Source: Terribacillus saccharophilus (GTDB lineage Bacteria; Bacillota; Bacilli; Bacillales; Amphibacillaceae). From it: a DNA stretch of 64,000 nt. Made by a program: the position numbers and the translations under genes. Shown here one piece after another: positions 42,376-51,170 of the stretch. The DNA lies in assembly GCA_900110015.1 (NCBI GenBank), contig FOCD01000002.1:868001-932000 (forward strand). Direction: 5' to 3'. The notes beneath the pieces are model-generated. The model saw nothing but the letters and a program-made list of their open reading frames with translations, ran no database searches and was not told the DNA's origin. How positions within the stretch are numbered: the stretch's first letter is position 1; every line of letters starts with the position of its first letter.

Positions 42376-42519
42376 ATGAAAAAAGTAGTGTTTTCCGTAA
42401 TTGTAATCGGAACAATCATTATTAGTGGTGTGATCGGATTTTCTAATCAAGATGGCTTAGCAGATAAAAAAGGTGATTTTGGCAGCGCTATACTTTCCTT
42501 CAACATACTAGATAAATAA
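42376..42519 (+). CDS. Phr-like secreted signalling peptide precursor
   Basis: A 47-codon gene with ATG 42376 follows AAGGAGGCGATCCC, an excellent ribosome site. The product has a basic start (MKKVVF), a hydrophobic core (SVIVIGTIIISGVIGF) for Sec export, then a short hydrophilic tail NQDGLADKKGDFGSAILSFNILDK, as in Phr precursors. The mature signal would be five or six residues of that tail; ADKKG or a segment near the C-terminus are candidates. It would be re-imported by an Opp system and inhibit the Rap protein encoded before it. Confidence 0.75.
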   Translation: MKKVVFSVIVIGTIIISGVIGFSNQDGLADKKGDFGSAILSFNILDK

Positions 42520-42529
42520 GGAAGGAAAA

Positions 42530-42558
42530 ATAGCCCCTATAAGGGGTTCTTTTTTTTG
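42530..42558 (+). terminator. Terminator of rap-phr
   Basis: CCCCT-ATA-AGGGG (42534-42546) followed by TTCTTTTTTTT. Confidence 0.8.
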
Positions 42559-42595
42559 TTCATGTATTAATAGAATGATCTGTGTTCCTACTATG

Positions 42596-42964
42596 TTACA
42601 GCGTAAATATACCAATCACAGAAGTAAGAATTGAACCAGCTCCAACTATAAAGGTGCTCTGTGTAATAGAAGTCGCCAGATTGGCTTTGAAGGCCTGCAT
42701 GTTATGATCATTTTTTATTTGGCTGTCTGCTTGTTCTGCGGAGCGTGATTTACGAATCATGCGTTCACCGATTATTTTGAAGCCTTGGATCAATGGAGTT
42801 AGAAATCCTGTATGTAGTATGAGTGCTATTGCCGCAATTATGATTAAAATTAGGCCAATCAAGAATGCAATATTAGATAGATCTGTGAGCGAAAATGGAA
42901 CAGCAAATGTTGCGATGTACCAGCCGAGAATGGTTAAGAAAAACAAAGATACTTTCCACTTCAT
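42596..42964 (-). CDS. DUF3899-like membrane protein
   Basis: The 122-residue protein has three membrane helices (residues 5-24, 31-51 and 98-119) with a basic cytoplasmic loop between the second and third (RMIRKSRSAEQADSQIKNDH). FLTPLIQGFKIIGERM fits the DUF3899 pattern known in Bacillaceae. AAAGGAGC precedes ATG 42964. Function unknown. Confidence 0.6.
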   Translation of the reverse strand: MKWKVSLFFLTILGWYIATFAVPFSLTDLSNIAFLIGLILIIIAAIALILHTGFLTPLIQGFKIIGERMIRKSRSAEQADSQIKNDHNMQAFKANLATSITQSTFIVGAGSILTSVIGIFTL

Positions 42965-42987
42965 TTATATGCTCCTTTCATATGTAA

Positions 42988-43022
42988 CGGAAAGCGAGAT
43001 CTGTTTGAGATCCCGCTTTCCA
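42988..43022 (-). terminator. Hairpin after the peptide-binding protein gene
   Basis: GGAAAGCG-GATC pairs with GATC-CGCTTTCC around a short loop with one mismatch. The T run on the minus side is short, so termination may be partial. Confidence 0.5.
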
Positions 43023-43033
43023 TCAGTTCAGTT

Positions 43034-44635
43034 TTACTCAGATACTTTTTCTGCCCATTTCAGGTAAGGATAACGGTTTACCGGATAGACAATGTTTTCG
43101 AAGTTCTGAGATGTTAGGTAGTTATTTGTATAATGGTAGATTGGGTTAAACGGCAGATCTTCCATTAATACTGCTTCTGCTTGGTGCAATAAGTCATAAC
43201 GTGTTTCTGGATCTTGTTCAACTTTGGCATCGGCCATAAGCTGGTCGTACTCTTCATTGACCCAGTTTGTACGGTTGTTCGGGCTGTCACCTAGGTAGTA
43301 ATCCAGGATAACAACTGGATCTACAAGTACGCCAATCCAGCCCATACGAGCCATTTGGAAGTTTCCTTGCTGTGTTGTATCCAGATATGTTTTCCACTCT
43401 TGGTTTTCAAGCTTCACATCGACACCAAGATTGTCTTTATACATGGCTTGTACTGCTTCGGCGATCTTTTTATTATTTTCTGCAGTGTTATAAGAGATGG
43501 ATACTTCCGGCAGCTCTGTCCAGCCTTCTTCTTCCATACCTTCTTCTAGAAGACGTTTCGCTTCTGCTGCATCTTCTTCAAAGTATTCGCCGCCTGTTTC
43601 ACGGAAATCGCCTTCTGGTGTCTCAACACCTGGTGGTACGAAAGCATATGCTGGTGTTTCACCTGATTTTGTAACGTTTTTTGTTAGTGTTTCACGATCT
43701 ACTGCAAGCGTGAATGCTCTTCTGATTTTCTCGTTCGTAAATGGTTCTTTTTCTACATTAAACATGTACATGTAAGTACCGAAGTATGGTACTTCACTAT
43801 ATTCTTCGGATTCTTTCTCTTGATCAAGAACATCTGATGGCAATGTTTGAATCAAGTCTAGCTCATTTGTTTTGAACATTTGATAGTAAGTTGTTGCGTC
43901 GTTGACGATTTTGTACGTTACTTTATCTAGTTTTACAACACTATTATCCCAATAGTTTTCATTCTTTTCGATGACAACTTCACTGTCATGCGCCCATTTT
44001 GTCAGCTTGAATGGTCCGTTACTTACATACGTATCTGCTTCTGCAGACCATGCGTTATTTTCTTCTACAAGATCCTGTTTCACTGGATAGAATGTCCACA
44101 TTGTTAATAGTTCGTCAAAGTAACCAAGTGGTGCGCCTAATTCTACTACGAGTGTCTTATCGTCTTGTGCTGTAATACCAACATCTTCTACCGCGCCATC
44201 GCCTTTGTTGTAGGCTTCAGCACCTTTGATATAGTACATGTAGAAGGCGAAGGAGCTACCTGTGTCCGGATTTAGAACGCGTTTCCAGCCATACTCGAAG
44301 TCTTGTGCTGTTACATTGCTTCCATCAGACCATTTTGCATCGTCACGAAGAGTGAATGTGTACGTTTTTCCGTCTTCAGAGACATCTACATTTTCTGCTG
44401 CCCCTAGAACTGGATTTCCACTTTCATCTTTCGTATAAAGACCTTCAAATACGTGATCCAATACCCAACCTGACGTCGTATCTGTTGCAAGTGCCGGATC
44501 CAAATCTGGTGGCTCACTCATTGCATTCACTGTGATTTCCTGTGCAATGTCTGCTCCGCTTTCTCCTGAACTGCCATTGCTGCATCCTGCAGCAACTATT
44601 ACAAGTATGAGCATACCTACTAGCCATTTCTTCAT
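43034..44635 (-). CDS. Oligopeptide ABC transporter substrate-binding lipoprotein
   Basis: The 533-residue protein is a type II lipoprotein: MKKWLVGMLILVIVAAGC with the lipidated cysteine at 18. SBP family 5 features include NAMSEPPDLDPALATDTTSG at the mature start, and DGKTYTFTLRDDAKWSDGSNVTAQDFEYGWKRVL. ATG 44635 is chosen because GGGGGAAG lies just upstream; an earlier ATG would include it. It captures peptides outside the membrane for the Opp permease encoded upstream, and is last in the order oppB, C, D, F, A. It may also re-import Phr-type signals. Confidence 0.92.
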   Translation of the reverse strand: MKKWLVGMLILVIVAAGCSNGSSGESGADIAQEITVNAMSEPPDLDPALATDTTSGWVLDHVFEGLYTKDESGNPVLGAAENVDVSEDGKTYTFTLRDDAKWSDGSNVTAQDFEYGWKRVLNPDTGSSFAFYMYYIKGAEAYNKGDGAVEDVGITAQDDKTLVVELGAPLGYFDELLTMWTFYPVKQDLVEENNAWSAEADTYVSNGPFKLTKWAHDSEVVIEKNENYWDNSVVKLDKVTYKIVNDATTYYQMFKTNELDLIQTLPSDVLDQEKESEEYSEVPYFGTYMYMFNVEKEPFTNEKIRRAFTLAVDRETLTKNVTKSGETPAYAFVPPGVETPEGDFRETGGEYFEEDAAEAKRLLEEGMEEEGWTELPEVSISYNTAENNKKIAEAVQAMYKDNLGVDVKLENQEWKTYLDTTQQGNFQMARMGWIGVLVDPVVILDYYLGDSPNNRTNWVNEEYDQLMADAKVEQDPETRYDLLHQAEAVLMEDLPFNPIYHYTNNYLTSQNFENIVYPVNRYPYLKWAEKVSE

Positions 44636-44656
44636 AACATCTTCCCCCTTCAAATT

Positions 44657-45613
44657 TTAATTATTGTAAAGATGACACGCTGTCCAGTGTTTCTCTTTCA
44701 CTTCTCGCCACTCTGGCACTTCCTTGGCACAAACATCCATCGCAAATGGACATCGTGTTCGGAAACGACAGCCGCTTGGCGGATCTACTGGACTTGGCGG
44801 GTCGCCCTCTAACACAATTCTTTCACGTCTTTCAGCTTCGGGATTTGCAATAGGAATAGCAGATAATAGCGCTTTTGTATAAGGATGAAGCGGCTCGTGA
44901 AACAGCTCATCGCTGTCAGAGAGCTCCATCATTTTCCCTAAGTACATGACACCAATTCGGTCACTAATGTGTTTGACCATGCCTAAATCATGGGCAATGA
45001 ATAAGTACGTTAGATCCTCTTGTTCTTTTAAATCTTCCAGTAGATTGATAACCTGTGCTTGAATCGATACATCGAGTGCTGATATCGGTTCATCTGCTAC
45101 GATGAATTTCGGTTCTACCGCTAGCGCCCGGGCAATACCAATCCGCTGCCGCTGCCCGCCACTGAATTCATGCGGATAGCGTTTTGCATGCTCTGGCTGC
45201 AACCCAACTCTTTCTAATAGCTCATACACTCGATCCTGCCGGTTTTTGCCTGTCGCTAATTTATGCGCATCAATCCCTTCAGCAATAATGTCGCCAACCC
45301 GCATCCGTGGATTTAACGAAGCGTGCGGGTCTTGGAAGATTACTTGAATTTCCCGGTTTATCTGTCTCTTTTGCTTTTTATTTAACTGACTCAAATCGAG
45401 GTCATTGTAGACGATTTTGCCCGATGTCGGGTCTTCCAAGCCAACTATCGTTTTACCTAAAGTAGATTTTCCGCTTCCGCTTTCTCCTACCAGCCCGAAT
45501 GTTTCTCCTCGTTTTATTTCAATAGAGATATCATCGACAGATTTAACGGTTTTTTCTTTGCCTATCGGGTAGTATTTTTTCATTTGCTCGATCTGGATGA
45601 TCGTTTCCGTCAT
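44657..45613 (-). CDS. Oligopeptide ABC transporter ATPase, OppF/DppF type
   Basis: The 318-residue ATPase has Walker A GESGSGKST, Q loop FQDPHASLNPR, signature FSGGQRQRIG, Walker B FIVADEPISALD and the Opp C-terminal cysteine motif (GCRFRTRCPFAMDVCAKE) that can hold an iron-sulfur cluster. Start ATG 45613 overlaps the OppD stop (ATGA) with GGGAGG eight bases upstream. The longer in-frame start has no site. Confidence 0.92.
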   Translation of the reverse strand: MTETIIQIEQMKKYYPIGKEKTVKSVDDISIEIKRGETFGLVGESGSGKSTLGKTIVGLEDPTSGKIVYNDLDLSQLNKKQKRQINREIQVIFQDPHASLNPRMRVGDIIAEGIDAHKLATGKNRQDRVYELLERVGLQPEHAKRYPHEFSGGQRQRIGIARALAVEPKFIVADEPISALDVSIQAQVINLLEDLKEQEDLTYLFIAHDLGMVKHISDRIGVMYLGKMMELSDSDELFHEPLHPYTKALLSAIPIANPEAERRERIVLEGDPPSPVDPPSGCRFRTRCPFAMDVCAKEVPEWREVKEKHWTACHLYNN

Positions 45614-46632
45614 GACAACTGCCTCCCTGCTGAAACTAATTCTTTGAGGGCTGGTGATCTGGAATCGTTCAGCCAGCATTTCGCTTCGTGTCCACTATCG
45701 ATCGAAAAAGCAGGAGGCATTTCTTCGACACACACGTCCATGGCATATTTACACCGTGGTGCAAACGGACAGCCCTTCGGAGGAGAAAATAAATCTGGCG
45801 GCGCTCCTTCGATTGGCACTAGTCTCTTTTTATCTGCAGCATCAATATCTGGAATCGACTCTAGCAATCCCCATGTGTATGGGTGCTTTGGATTATTGAA
45901 TAATTCATTTACCGGAGCTGTCTCGACGATCATGCCGCCGTACATGACAGCAACCCGTTCAGCCGTCTCAGCTACAACACCAAGGTCGTGCGTAATCAAT
46001 ATAATAGAAGTGTCCATTTCATCTTTTAGATTCTTCATCAAATCTAATACCTGCGCTTGAATGGTTACATCCAATGCTGTTGTAGGTTCATCAGCAAGAA
46101 GTACCTTTGGATGACATGCCAGCGCGATGGCAATCATAATCCGCTGTCGCATCCCGCCGCTGAATTCATGCGGATACTGCTCATATCGTTCGGCAGGATT
46201 CGAAATACCGACGCGGCGAATCATATCGATTGCGCGTTCTTTCGCTTCCGGACCCTTTATGTTTTGATGCGTTGTAATGCTTTCTGCAATTTGTTTTCCG
46301 ACTTTCATTGTAGGGTTCAAAGAAGTCATCGGATCCTGAAAGACCATACTAATCTTTGAGCCTTTTACTTTTTGCATCTCTCGTTTGGATAGCTTTAAGA
46401 GATCCTGCCCTTCTAAAAGCACTTCACCGTTCTTTATTTTGCCTGGCGGAGTTGGGATCAGGCCCATGATCGATTGCACGGTAACACTTTTCCCACTGCC
46501 GCTTTCACCGACTATCGCTAGGATCTCTCCTTTATCAACGTGAAAAGAAACATCCCGGACAGCTTGTACTTCTCCTCCATATGTCTTAAAACTCACTTCC
46601 AAATTATTCACTTCTAGTAAGTGTTCCAACAT
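45610..46632 (-). CDS. Oligopeptide ABC transporter ATPase, OppD/DppD type
   Basis: The 340-residue partner ATPase has Walker A GESGSGKSV, FQDPMTSLNPTM, signature FSGGMRQRIMIAIAL, Walker B VLLADEPTTALD, and C-terminal GCPFAPRCKYAMDVC. It pairs with OppF to power uptake. It lies eight bases after oppC and overlaps oppF by four bases. Confidence 0.93.
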   Translation of the reverse strand: MLEHLLEVNNLEVSFKTYGGEVQAVRDVSFHVDKGEILAIVGESGSGKSVTVQSIMGLIPTPPGKIKNGEVLLEGQDLLKLSKREMQKVKGSKISMVFQDPMTSLNPTMKVGKQIAESITTHQNIKGPEAKERAIDMIRRVGISNPAERYEQYPHEFSGGMRQRIMIAIALACHPKVLLADEPTTALDVTIQAQVLDLMKNLKDEMDTSIILITHDLGVVAETAERVAVMYGGMIVETAPVNELFNNPKHPYTWGLLESIPDIDAADKKRLVPIEGAPPDLFSPPKGCPFAPRCKYAMDVCVEEMPPAFSIDSGHEAKCWLNDSRSPALKELVSAGRQLS

Positions 46633-46640
46633 CCCACCTC

Positions 46641-47585
46641 CTATTTATTTGCTTTCGGATCAAGTGCATCTTGCAGGCCATCCCCGAATGCGTTAAAGGC
46701 AAACATGGTGAGGGCAATCATAAAGCCTGGGAAGAAGAGGCGCCACCACTGCCCGCTAAGAATAACTCCTAAGGAATCGTTCGCCATCGTTCCCCAGCTG
46801 GCAAATGGAGCCTGAACTCCTAATCCTAGAAAGCTTAGGAACGATTCTGCAAAGATTGCGGATGGTATCGTAAAGGTTAGGTTTACGATGATGATACCTG
46901 CTGTATTTGGAATCAAATGCCGCCAAATGATTTTAGGGTGGGAGGTCCCCATCTTTTGGGCGGCTAACACATATTCCTGTGACTTCAGCTGGAGTATCTG
47001 ACCGCGTATAATTCTGGCCATCCCTACCCAGCCGGTAACAGATAACGCAATAATGATAGAAGTAATACCTGGCTCCATGATTACCATCAGTAAGATGACA
47101 ATTAGCAGATAAGGAATACCGTACAAAATTTCAACGATTCGCATTAAAATACTATCGATTCGGTCACCGAACTTACTTCGGCCGGCCATATAACCAGAGA
47201 TACCTCCGATTGTTACTCCGAGGATGATATCAATAGCTGCGGCAATGAGCCCGATTGTTAACGATACTCTAGCTCCATACCAGGTTCTTGACCATACATC
47301 TCTTCCTAAGTCATCGGATCCAAACCAGTGCTCACTGTTTGGTGCAACATTGGTATTCACCAAATCCTGTTTCGCCGGATCGAATGGAACCATGTGCGGG
47401 CCAGCTATGGCAAAAAATCCAATAACGAGAAGCAAGGTAAAGCCCAGAACTGCCATCTTGTTCTTTAATACGTTTAGTATTGTTTCCTTCCACACGCTCA
47501 TGCTCGGGCGCTGGATAGGGTCATGTCCTCTTTTTTCTGGTGATAAGGGGCGAAAAAGGGAATCATCCACACGTTTAGCTTCCAT
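46641..47585 (-). CDS. Oligopeptide ABC transporter permease, OppC/DppC type
   Basis: The 314-residue membrane protein has a soluble N-terminus, a first helix at about 37-58 and five more helices. The ATPase-contact EAA loop is around YVLAAQKMGTSHPKIIWRHLIPN. ATG 47585 is preceded by GGAGGGGAG and begins one base after the oppB stop; an earlier GTG lies within that site. Confidence 0.92.
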   Translation of the reverse strand: MEAKRVDDSLFRPLSPEKRGHDPIQRPSMSVWKETILNVLKNKMAVLGFTLLLVIGFFAIAGPHMVPFDPAKQDLVNTNVAPNSEHWFGSDDLGRDVWSRTWYGARVSLTIGLIAAAIDIILGVTIGGISGYMAGRSKFGDRIDSILMRIVEILYGIPYLLIVILLMVIMEPGITSIIIALSVTGWVGMARIIRGQILQLKSQEYVLAAQKMGTSHPKIIWRHLIPNTAGIIIVNLTFTIPSAIFAESFLSFLGLGVQAPFASWGTMANDSLGVILSGQWWRLFFPGFMIALTMFAFNAFGDGLQDALDPKANK

Positions 47586-47586
47586 C

Positions 47587-48513
47587 TTACTCCCCTCCAC
47601 TCGTTAGTTTTATTCTTGGATCAATGTAGCGGTACGATATATCAATAATGAATAACGTTAACACCAGCAATACACTGAAGAAGATTGTTGTTCCCACGAT
47701 GACTGGATAGTCCCGGTTGAAAATACTATCTACGAAGTATCGTCCGATGCCCGGAATTGCGAATATTTTCTCAATAACGAATGTTCCGGTAATTAAAGAT
47801 ACAAATAAAGGACCAATGAAAGAAATAACCGGTAAGATAGCATTTCGAATGCCATGCCTGATGACTAGCTTTGTTTTTGAAAGCCCCTTGGCATCTGCTG
47901 TCTTGATATAGTTTTGATTCGTTACTTCGAGCATACTGGAACGCATAAAACGCGCGATAACAGCAAGCGGTGTCGCCGCTAATGCTAACGTTGGTAAAAT
48001 AGAATGCTGCCATGTTCCCCATGACGCAACAGGTAACATCCCCCACTCTACAGCAAAGTATTTGATGAGCAGCGGAGCCAGAATAAAGCTCGGAACGGAT
48101 ATACCGATTATCGCAATAAACATAGACGCATAATCGAGTACTTTGTTATGATTCAAAGCCGCTACAATCCCCAACAGCAAGCCTAGAGCTAAGGCGATGA
48201 CTAAAGCCTGCAATCCGAGTAAGGCGGAAGCTGGCGCACCATCAGCAATGATAGAATTCACTGATCTTGTTTCGGATTGAATAGAGAACCCTAAATCAAA
48301 TGTTACGAGATCCTTCATATACAGCACATATTGCACTGCTATTGGCTCGTCCAAGTTGTATTTAGCCCTGATGTTTTGTAATACTTCTTCCGGAAGTACA
48401 TCTGCATCTGAAGCGAATGGATCACCTGGTATAAATTTCATGATCAAAAATGTCAAACTCGCAATGACCCATATTGTAAGCAGCATAATAAGTATTCGTT
48501 TTACAATATACAC
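47587..48513 (-). CDS. Oligopeptide ABC transporter permease, OppB/DppB type
   Basis: The 308-residue membrane protein starts at GTG 48513 after GGAGGTGAATCC. It has the usual MYIVKRILIMLLTIWVIASLTFLIMKFIPGDPF start and an EAA loop in YIKTADAKGLSKTKLVIRHGIRNAILP. It is the first transport gene of the operon and follows the D-aminopeptidase gene by 34 bases. Confidence 0.93.
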   Translation of the reverse strand: MYIVKRILIMLLTIWVIASLTFLIMKFIPGDPFASDADVLPEEVLQNIRAKYNLDEPIAVQYVLYMKDLVTFDLGFSIQSETRSVNSIIADGAPASALLGLQALVIALALGLLLGIVAALNHNKVLDYASMFIAIIGISVPSFILAPLLIKYFAVEWGMLPVASWGTWQHSILPTLALAATPLAVIARFMRSSMLEVTNQNYIKTADAKGLSKTKLVIRHGIRNAILPVISFIGPLFVSLITGTFVIEKIFAIPGIGRYFVDSIFNRDYPVIVGTTIFFSVLLVLTLFIIDISYRYIDPRIKLTSGGE

Positions 48514-48547
48514 GGATTCACCTCCACTATTTTTCTAGCTGTTACAC

Positions 48548-49396
48548 TTACGCATTCACACTGCCAAGTACACCGTTTGTTGCTGTCATCGCAATAATCA
48601 CACAGCCCCACATATGCTTGTACGCTGTTACCACATCATCACAAGTAAAGCGGATGCTTCGTGGACCAGTTAATTCCACCGTAGGAAATGTTGTTGTCAT
48701 CATTGCCTGCTGCGGCCCTTTAAACTCGATGTTAAAGGTAACAGGTCCTTCTACTGTTTGCGGCTTAAAGCTTTTAATATCTTTTACTGCTAGTTCTGCT
48801 TTTTCGCGGATCTCTTTACGGGCAACCTCTGGGTGAAGCAGCTCGGCTGCAAACCGGTCAACAGCACGTTTTGTCACAGCACCTTTTACATCTGGCAATG
48901 TTTCTTGTACCTCTTTTACATACGCATCGTCACCACTGATGAAAATCGCCGGTACGTTAAAGCCGCCCGCAACTAGTGTGTTCATTTCTGTTTCGCCAAC
49001 AACTCGGTCATTGATCTTCATTTCATTCACGCAAATACCTGCTAATGTATGACTGATGACTGTGCGTTCTGATCCAGCTTCACGCCCATGATGTCCAACG
49101 AACATAATCCCATCGAACGTGTCATCCAAGCCTTCCAGCTGACACATGACACGGTTATTACCAGACACTAGTCTTGCGCGCGGATCTAACTCTTCTACCA
49201 GTATGTTCGACATATTGCCATGGCCATCGGCTACAACAACCTCTTTTGCCCCGCCATTAAAGGCTCCTTCAATCGCGGCATTCACGTCTGCTGTCATCAG
49301 CTTTCTGAAACGCTGATATTCGGAATTTGTTTTTAACTGCTGATTGGTTGCAACACCTGAGATACCTTCCATATCTGCCGAAATAAATATTTTCAT
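48548..49396 (-). CDS. dppA: D-aminopeptidase DppA (M55 family)
   Basis: The 282-residue zinc enzyme removes N-terminal D-amino acids, chiefly D-alanine, from short peptides such as cell-wall fragments. Ligands are visible as D8 and E10 in SADMEGISG, the histidine in ADGHGNMS (59) and GHHGREAG (about 102). In B. subtilis dppA likewise heads the dpp operon, so the following transporter genes are best read as a dipeptide/oligopeptide system coupled to it. The B. subtilis operon is controlled by CodY and AbrB; control here is unknown. Confidence 0.92.
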   Translation of the reverse strand: MKIFISADMEGISGVATNQQLKTNSEYQRFRKLMTADVNAAIEGAFNGGAKEVVVADGHGNMSNILVEELDPRARLVSGNNRVMCQLEGLDDTFDGIMFVGHHGREAGSERTVISHTLAGICVNEMKINDRVVGETEMNTLVAGGFNVPAIFISGDDAYVKEVQETLPDVKGAVTKRAVDRFAAELLHPEVARKEIREKAELAVKDIKSFKPQTVEGPVTFNIEFKGPQQAMMTTTFPTVELTGPRSIRFTCDDVVTAYKHMWGCVIIAMTATNGVLGSVNA

Positions 49397-49460
49397 AATG
49401 CCCCACCTTTAAATGACTATTATAAATTTTCTAACTTCTTATCATAAAAAAATATGTAAA

Positions 49461-50519
49461 TCAGAAAGGAAAACGTGATTCTTCATCGACACTCTTTACA
49501 AAGGCTTTTACCAAATCCTTCGTTGCGATAAGATCACCCAAGTCTATAAGTTCGATGTTTGAATGTGTGTAACGAGAAGGAATCGATAACACCCCTGTTG
49601 GAATGCCTTTGTTGGCGTAAGTGACTGCACCGCCGTCTGTCCCAATTCCAGTAAACACTTCTAGTTGATAAGAAATGTTTTTTTCCTTTGCCAGCTGAAC
49701 GAGCAGCTTCTTCATTGTTTTCGGGACGATTAAACTGGCATCCATTACCTTAATCCCTGTCCCACTTCCTAAGCTGAGAGTCTGATCCATTGTTTGCTCA
49801 AATGTATCGCTCACTGCGGTTGTATCAATTGCTATAGCGACGTCCGCATCAATGTGTTCAGAGGCTGTTTTGGCTCCCCGCAATCCGACTTCTTCCTGAA
49901 CTGTGAATAAACAAATGAGCTCACCTGCGAAATCTTGCTCTATTTCTTCTAAGACTTGTAGAATAACGGCGCATCCTGCGCGGTCATCTAGTGACTTGGC
50001 ACGTATCTTTGGTTTTTCGGAAGTTCCGATAGTCTGCAGTTCAGAACCCCAAGTAACCGGAGTTCCAACCTCTATGCCCATATCCAGAGCTTCTTGATAA
50101 GAGCTTGCTCCCACATCTATGTATAGCTGACTATGTTTTCTCACCTTTTGCGCGTCATCAAATTTAGCAAAGTGTGCAGAAAGTGTTCCAATCACTCCAT
50201 TGATATGACCTTCCTCGCCTAGTACCTTTACCGGCTGTGCCACAAGATTCCGATCATCATTACCGCCCAGCTTTTCAAATCGCAAATATCCGTTTGCTTC
50301 TATCTTTTTCACAATAAAACCGACTTCATCCATATGAGCTGTTAACAGAATGATAGGACCTGGGCTTGTACCTTTCTTTTTGGCGATAACATTACCAATA
50401 GGGTCTATCTCAACTTCATCTACTTTATCCTTTAGATAATCTTTCAGGAAATAACTAACTTCTTGTTCAAAGCCGCTTGGACCCTGAAGACTAGTTAATT
50501 TCTCTAGTAATTCAATCAA
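49461..50519 (-). CDS. M42-family aminopeptidase
   Basis: The 352-residue protein starts at TTG 50519 with AAAGGAG nine bases upstream. Two-metal ligands of the M42 family are seen in LTAHMDEVGF, KSLDDRAG, the catalytic pair QEEVGLRGA, AIDTT and the late RYTHSNIE. Members form dodecameric shells and trim glutamyl or other N-terminal residues from peptides in the cytoplasm. It lies between the Lrp regulator and dppA, all on the same strand, and probably belongs to one regulon. Confidence 0.9.
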   Translation of the reverse strand: MIELLEKLTSLQGPSGFEQEVSYFLKDYLKDKVDEVEIDPIGNVIAKKKGTSPGPIILLTAHMDEVGFIVKKIEANGYLRFEKLGGNDDRNLVAQPVKVLGEEGHINGVIGTLSAHFAKFDDAQKVRKHSQLYIDVGASSYQEALDMGIEVGTPVTWGSELQTIGTSEKPKIRAKSLDDRAGCAVILQVLEEIEQDFAGELICLFTVQEEVGLRGAKTASEHIDADVAIAIDTTAVSDTFEQTMDQTLSLGSGTGIKVMDASLIVPKTMKKLLVQLAKEKNISYQLEVFTGIGTDGGAVTYANKGIPTGVLSIPSRYTHSNIELIDLGDLIATKDLVKAFVKSVDEESRFPF

Positions 50520-50535
50520 GTTGAGCAGCTCCTTT

Positions 50536-50982
50536 CTAGAGATATTCGAACGTATTCTTATAGTTTTCTAATTGAATGATCGTATTGATTTCTGTGATGC
50601 CCTCAATTCCGTCGAGCTTCAGCATACAGTCCTTTATATCTTCCTGGCTTCGGACATTAATCTGAATGAGCAACTGATAGTTTCCGCTAGTCATCGTAAT
50701 ATAGCGAACTTCTTTTATCCTGCTGAGTGCTTCCCTTACCTTTGTAATCGTCCCTTGCTTTGTCTTTATTTGAATAATCGCTCCTGCTTTTAAACCAAGT
50801 GCGATTGGATTCACTACTCCTACTACTTCAATTATGTTGTGCTGCACTAAGTTTTTGTAACGCAGTCGTATTGTTTTCTCCGTTACTTTTAATTCACTTG
50901 CAATTTCTGAAAAAGCTAAGCGGCCATCCTTGGATAACATTCGGATAATGCCACGGTCTAACTCATCAATTTGATACTCCAC
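50536..50982 (-). CDS. Lrp/AsnC-family regulator
   Basis: The 148-residue protein starts at GTG 50982 after AGGAAG. The helix-turn-helix is in LDRGIIRMLSKDGRLAFSEIASELKVTEKTIRLRYKNLV (residues 8-46), then a RAM ligand domain (ITMTSGNYQLLIQINVRSQED). Such regulators sense amino acids. It is the first gene of the minus-strand peptide block and diverges from the amidohydrolase gene, so it probably controls both directions in response to an amino acid set free from peptides. Confidence 0.88.
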   Translation of the reverse strand: MEYQIDELDRGIIRMLSKDGRLAFSEIASELKVTEKTIRLRYKNLVQHNIIEVVGVVNPIALGLKAGAIIQIKTKQGTITKVREALSRIKEVRYITMTSGNYQLLIQINVRSQEDIKDCMLKLDGIEGITEINTIIQLENYKNTFEYL

Positions 50983-51170
50983 TAATCTTCCTACTTTCGG
51001 ACTTTTCTCCTATTATACTCCCCTTTTTGATACATAACCTTACATTGAAGAACATTTACAATATTCAAAAATTGATTTAATATCGTAATTAGGAATTAGG
51101 TATAGAGGGTATTATATTGGATAAATTTTCAGAAATCAATGATAATTTGGATTTTTATGGAGGTTATTGT

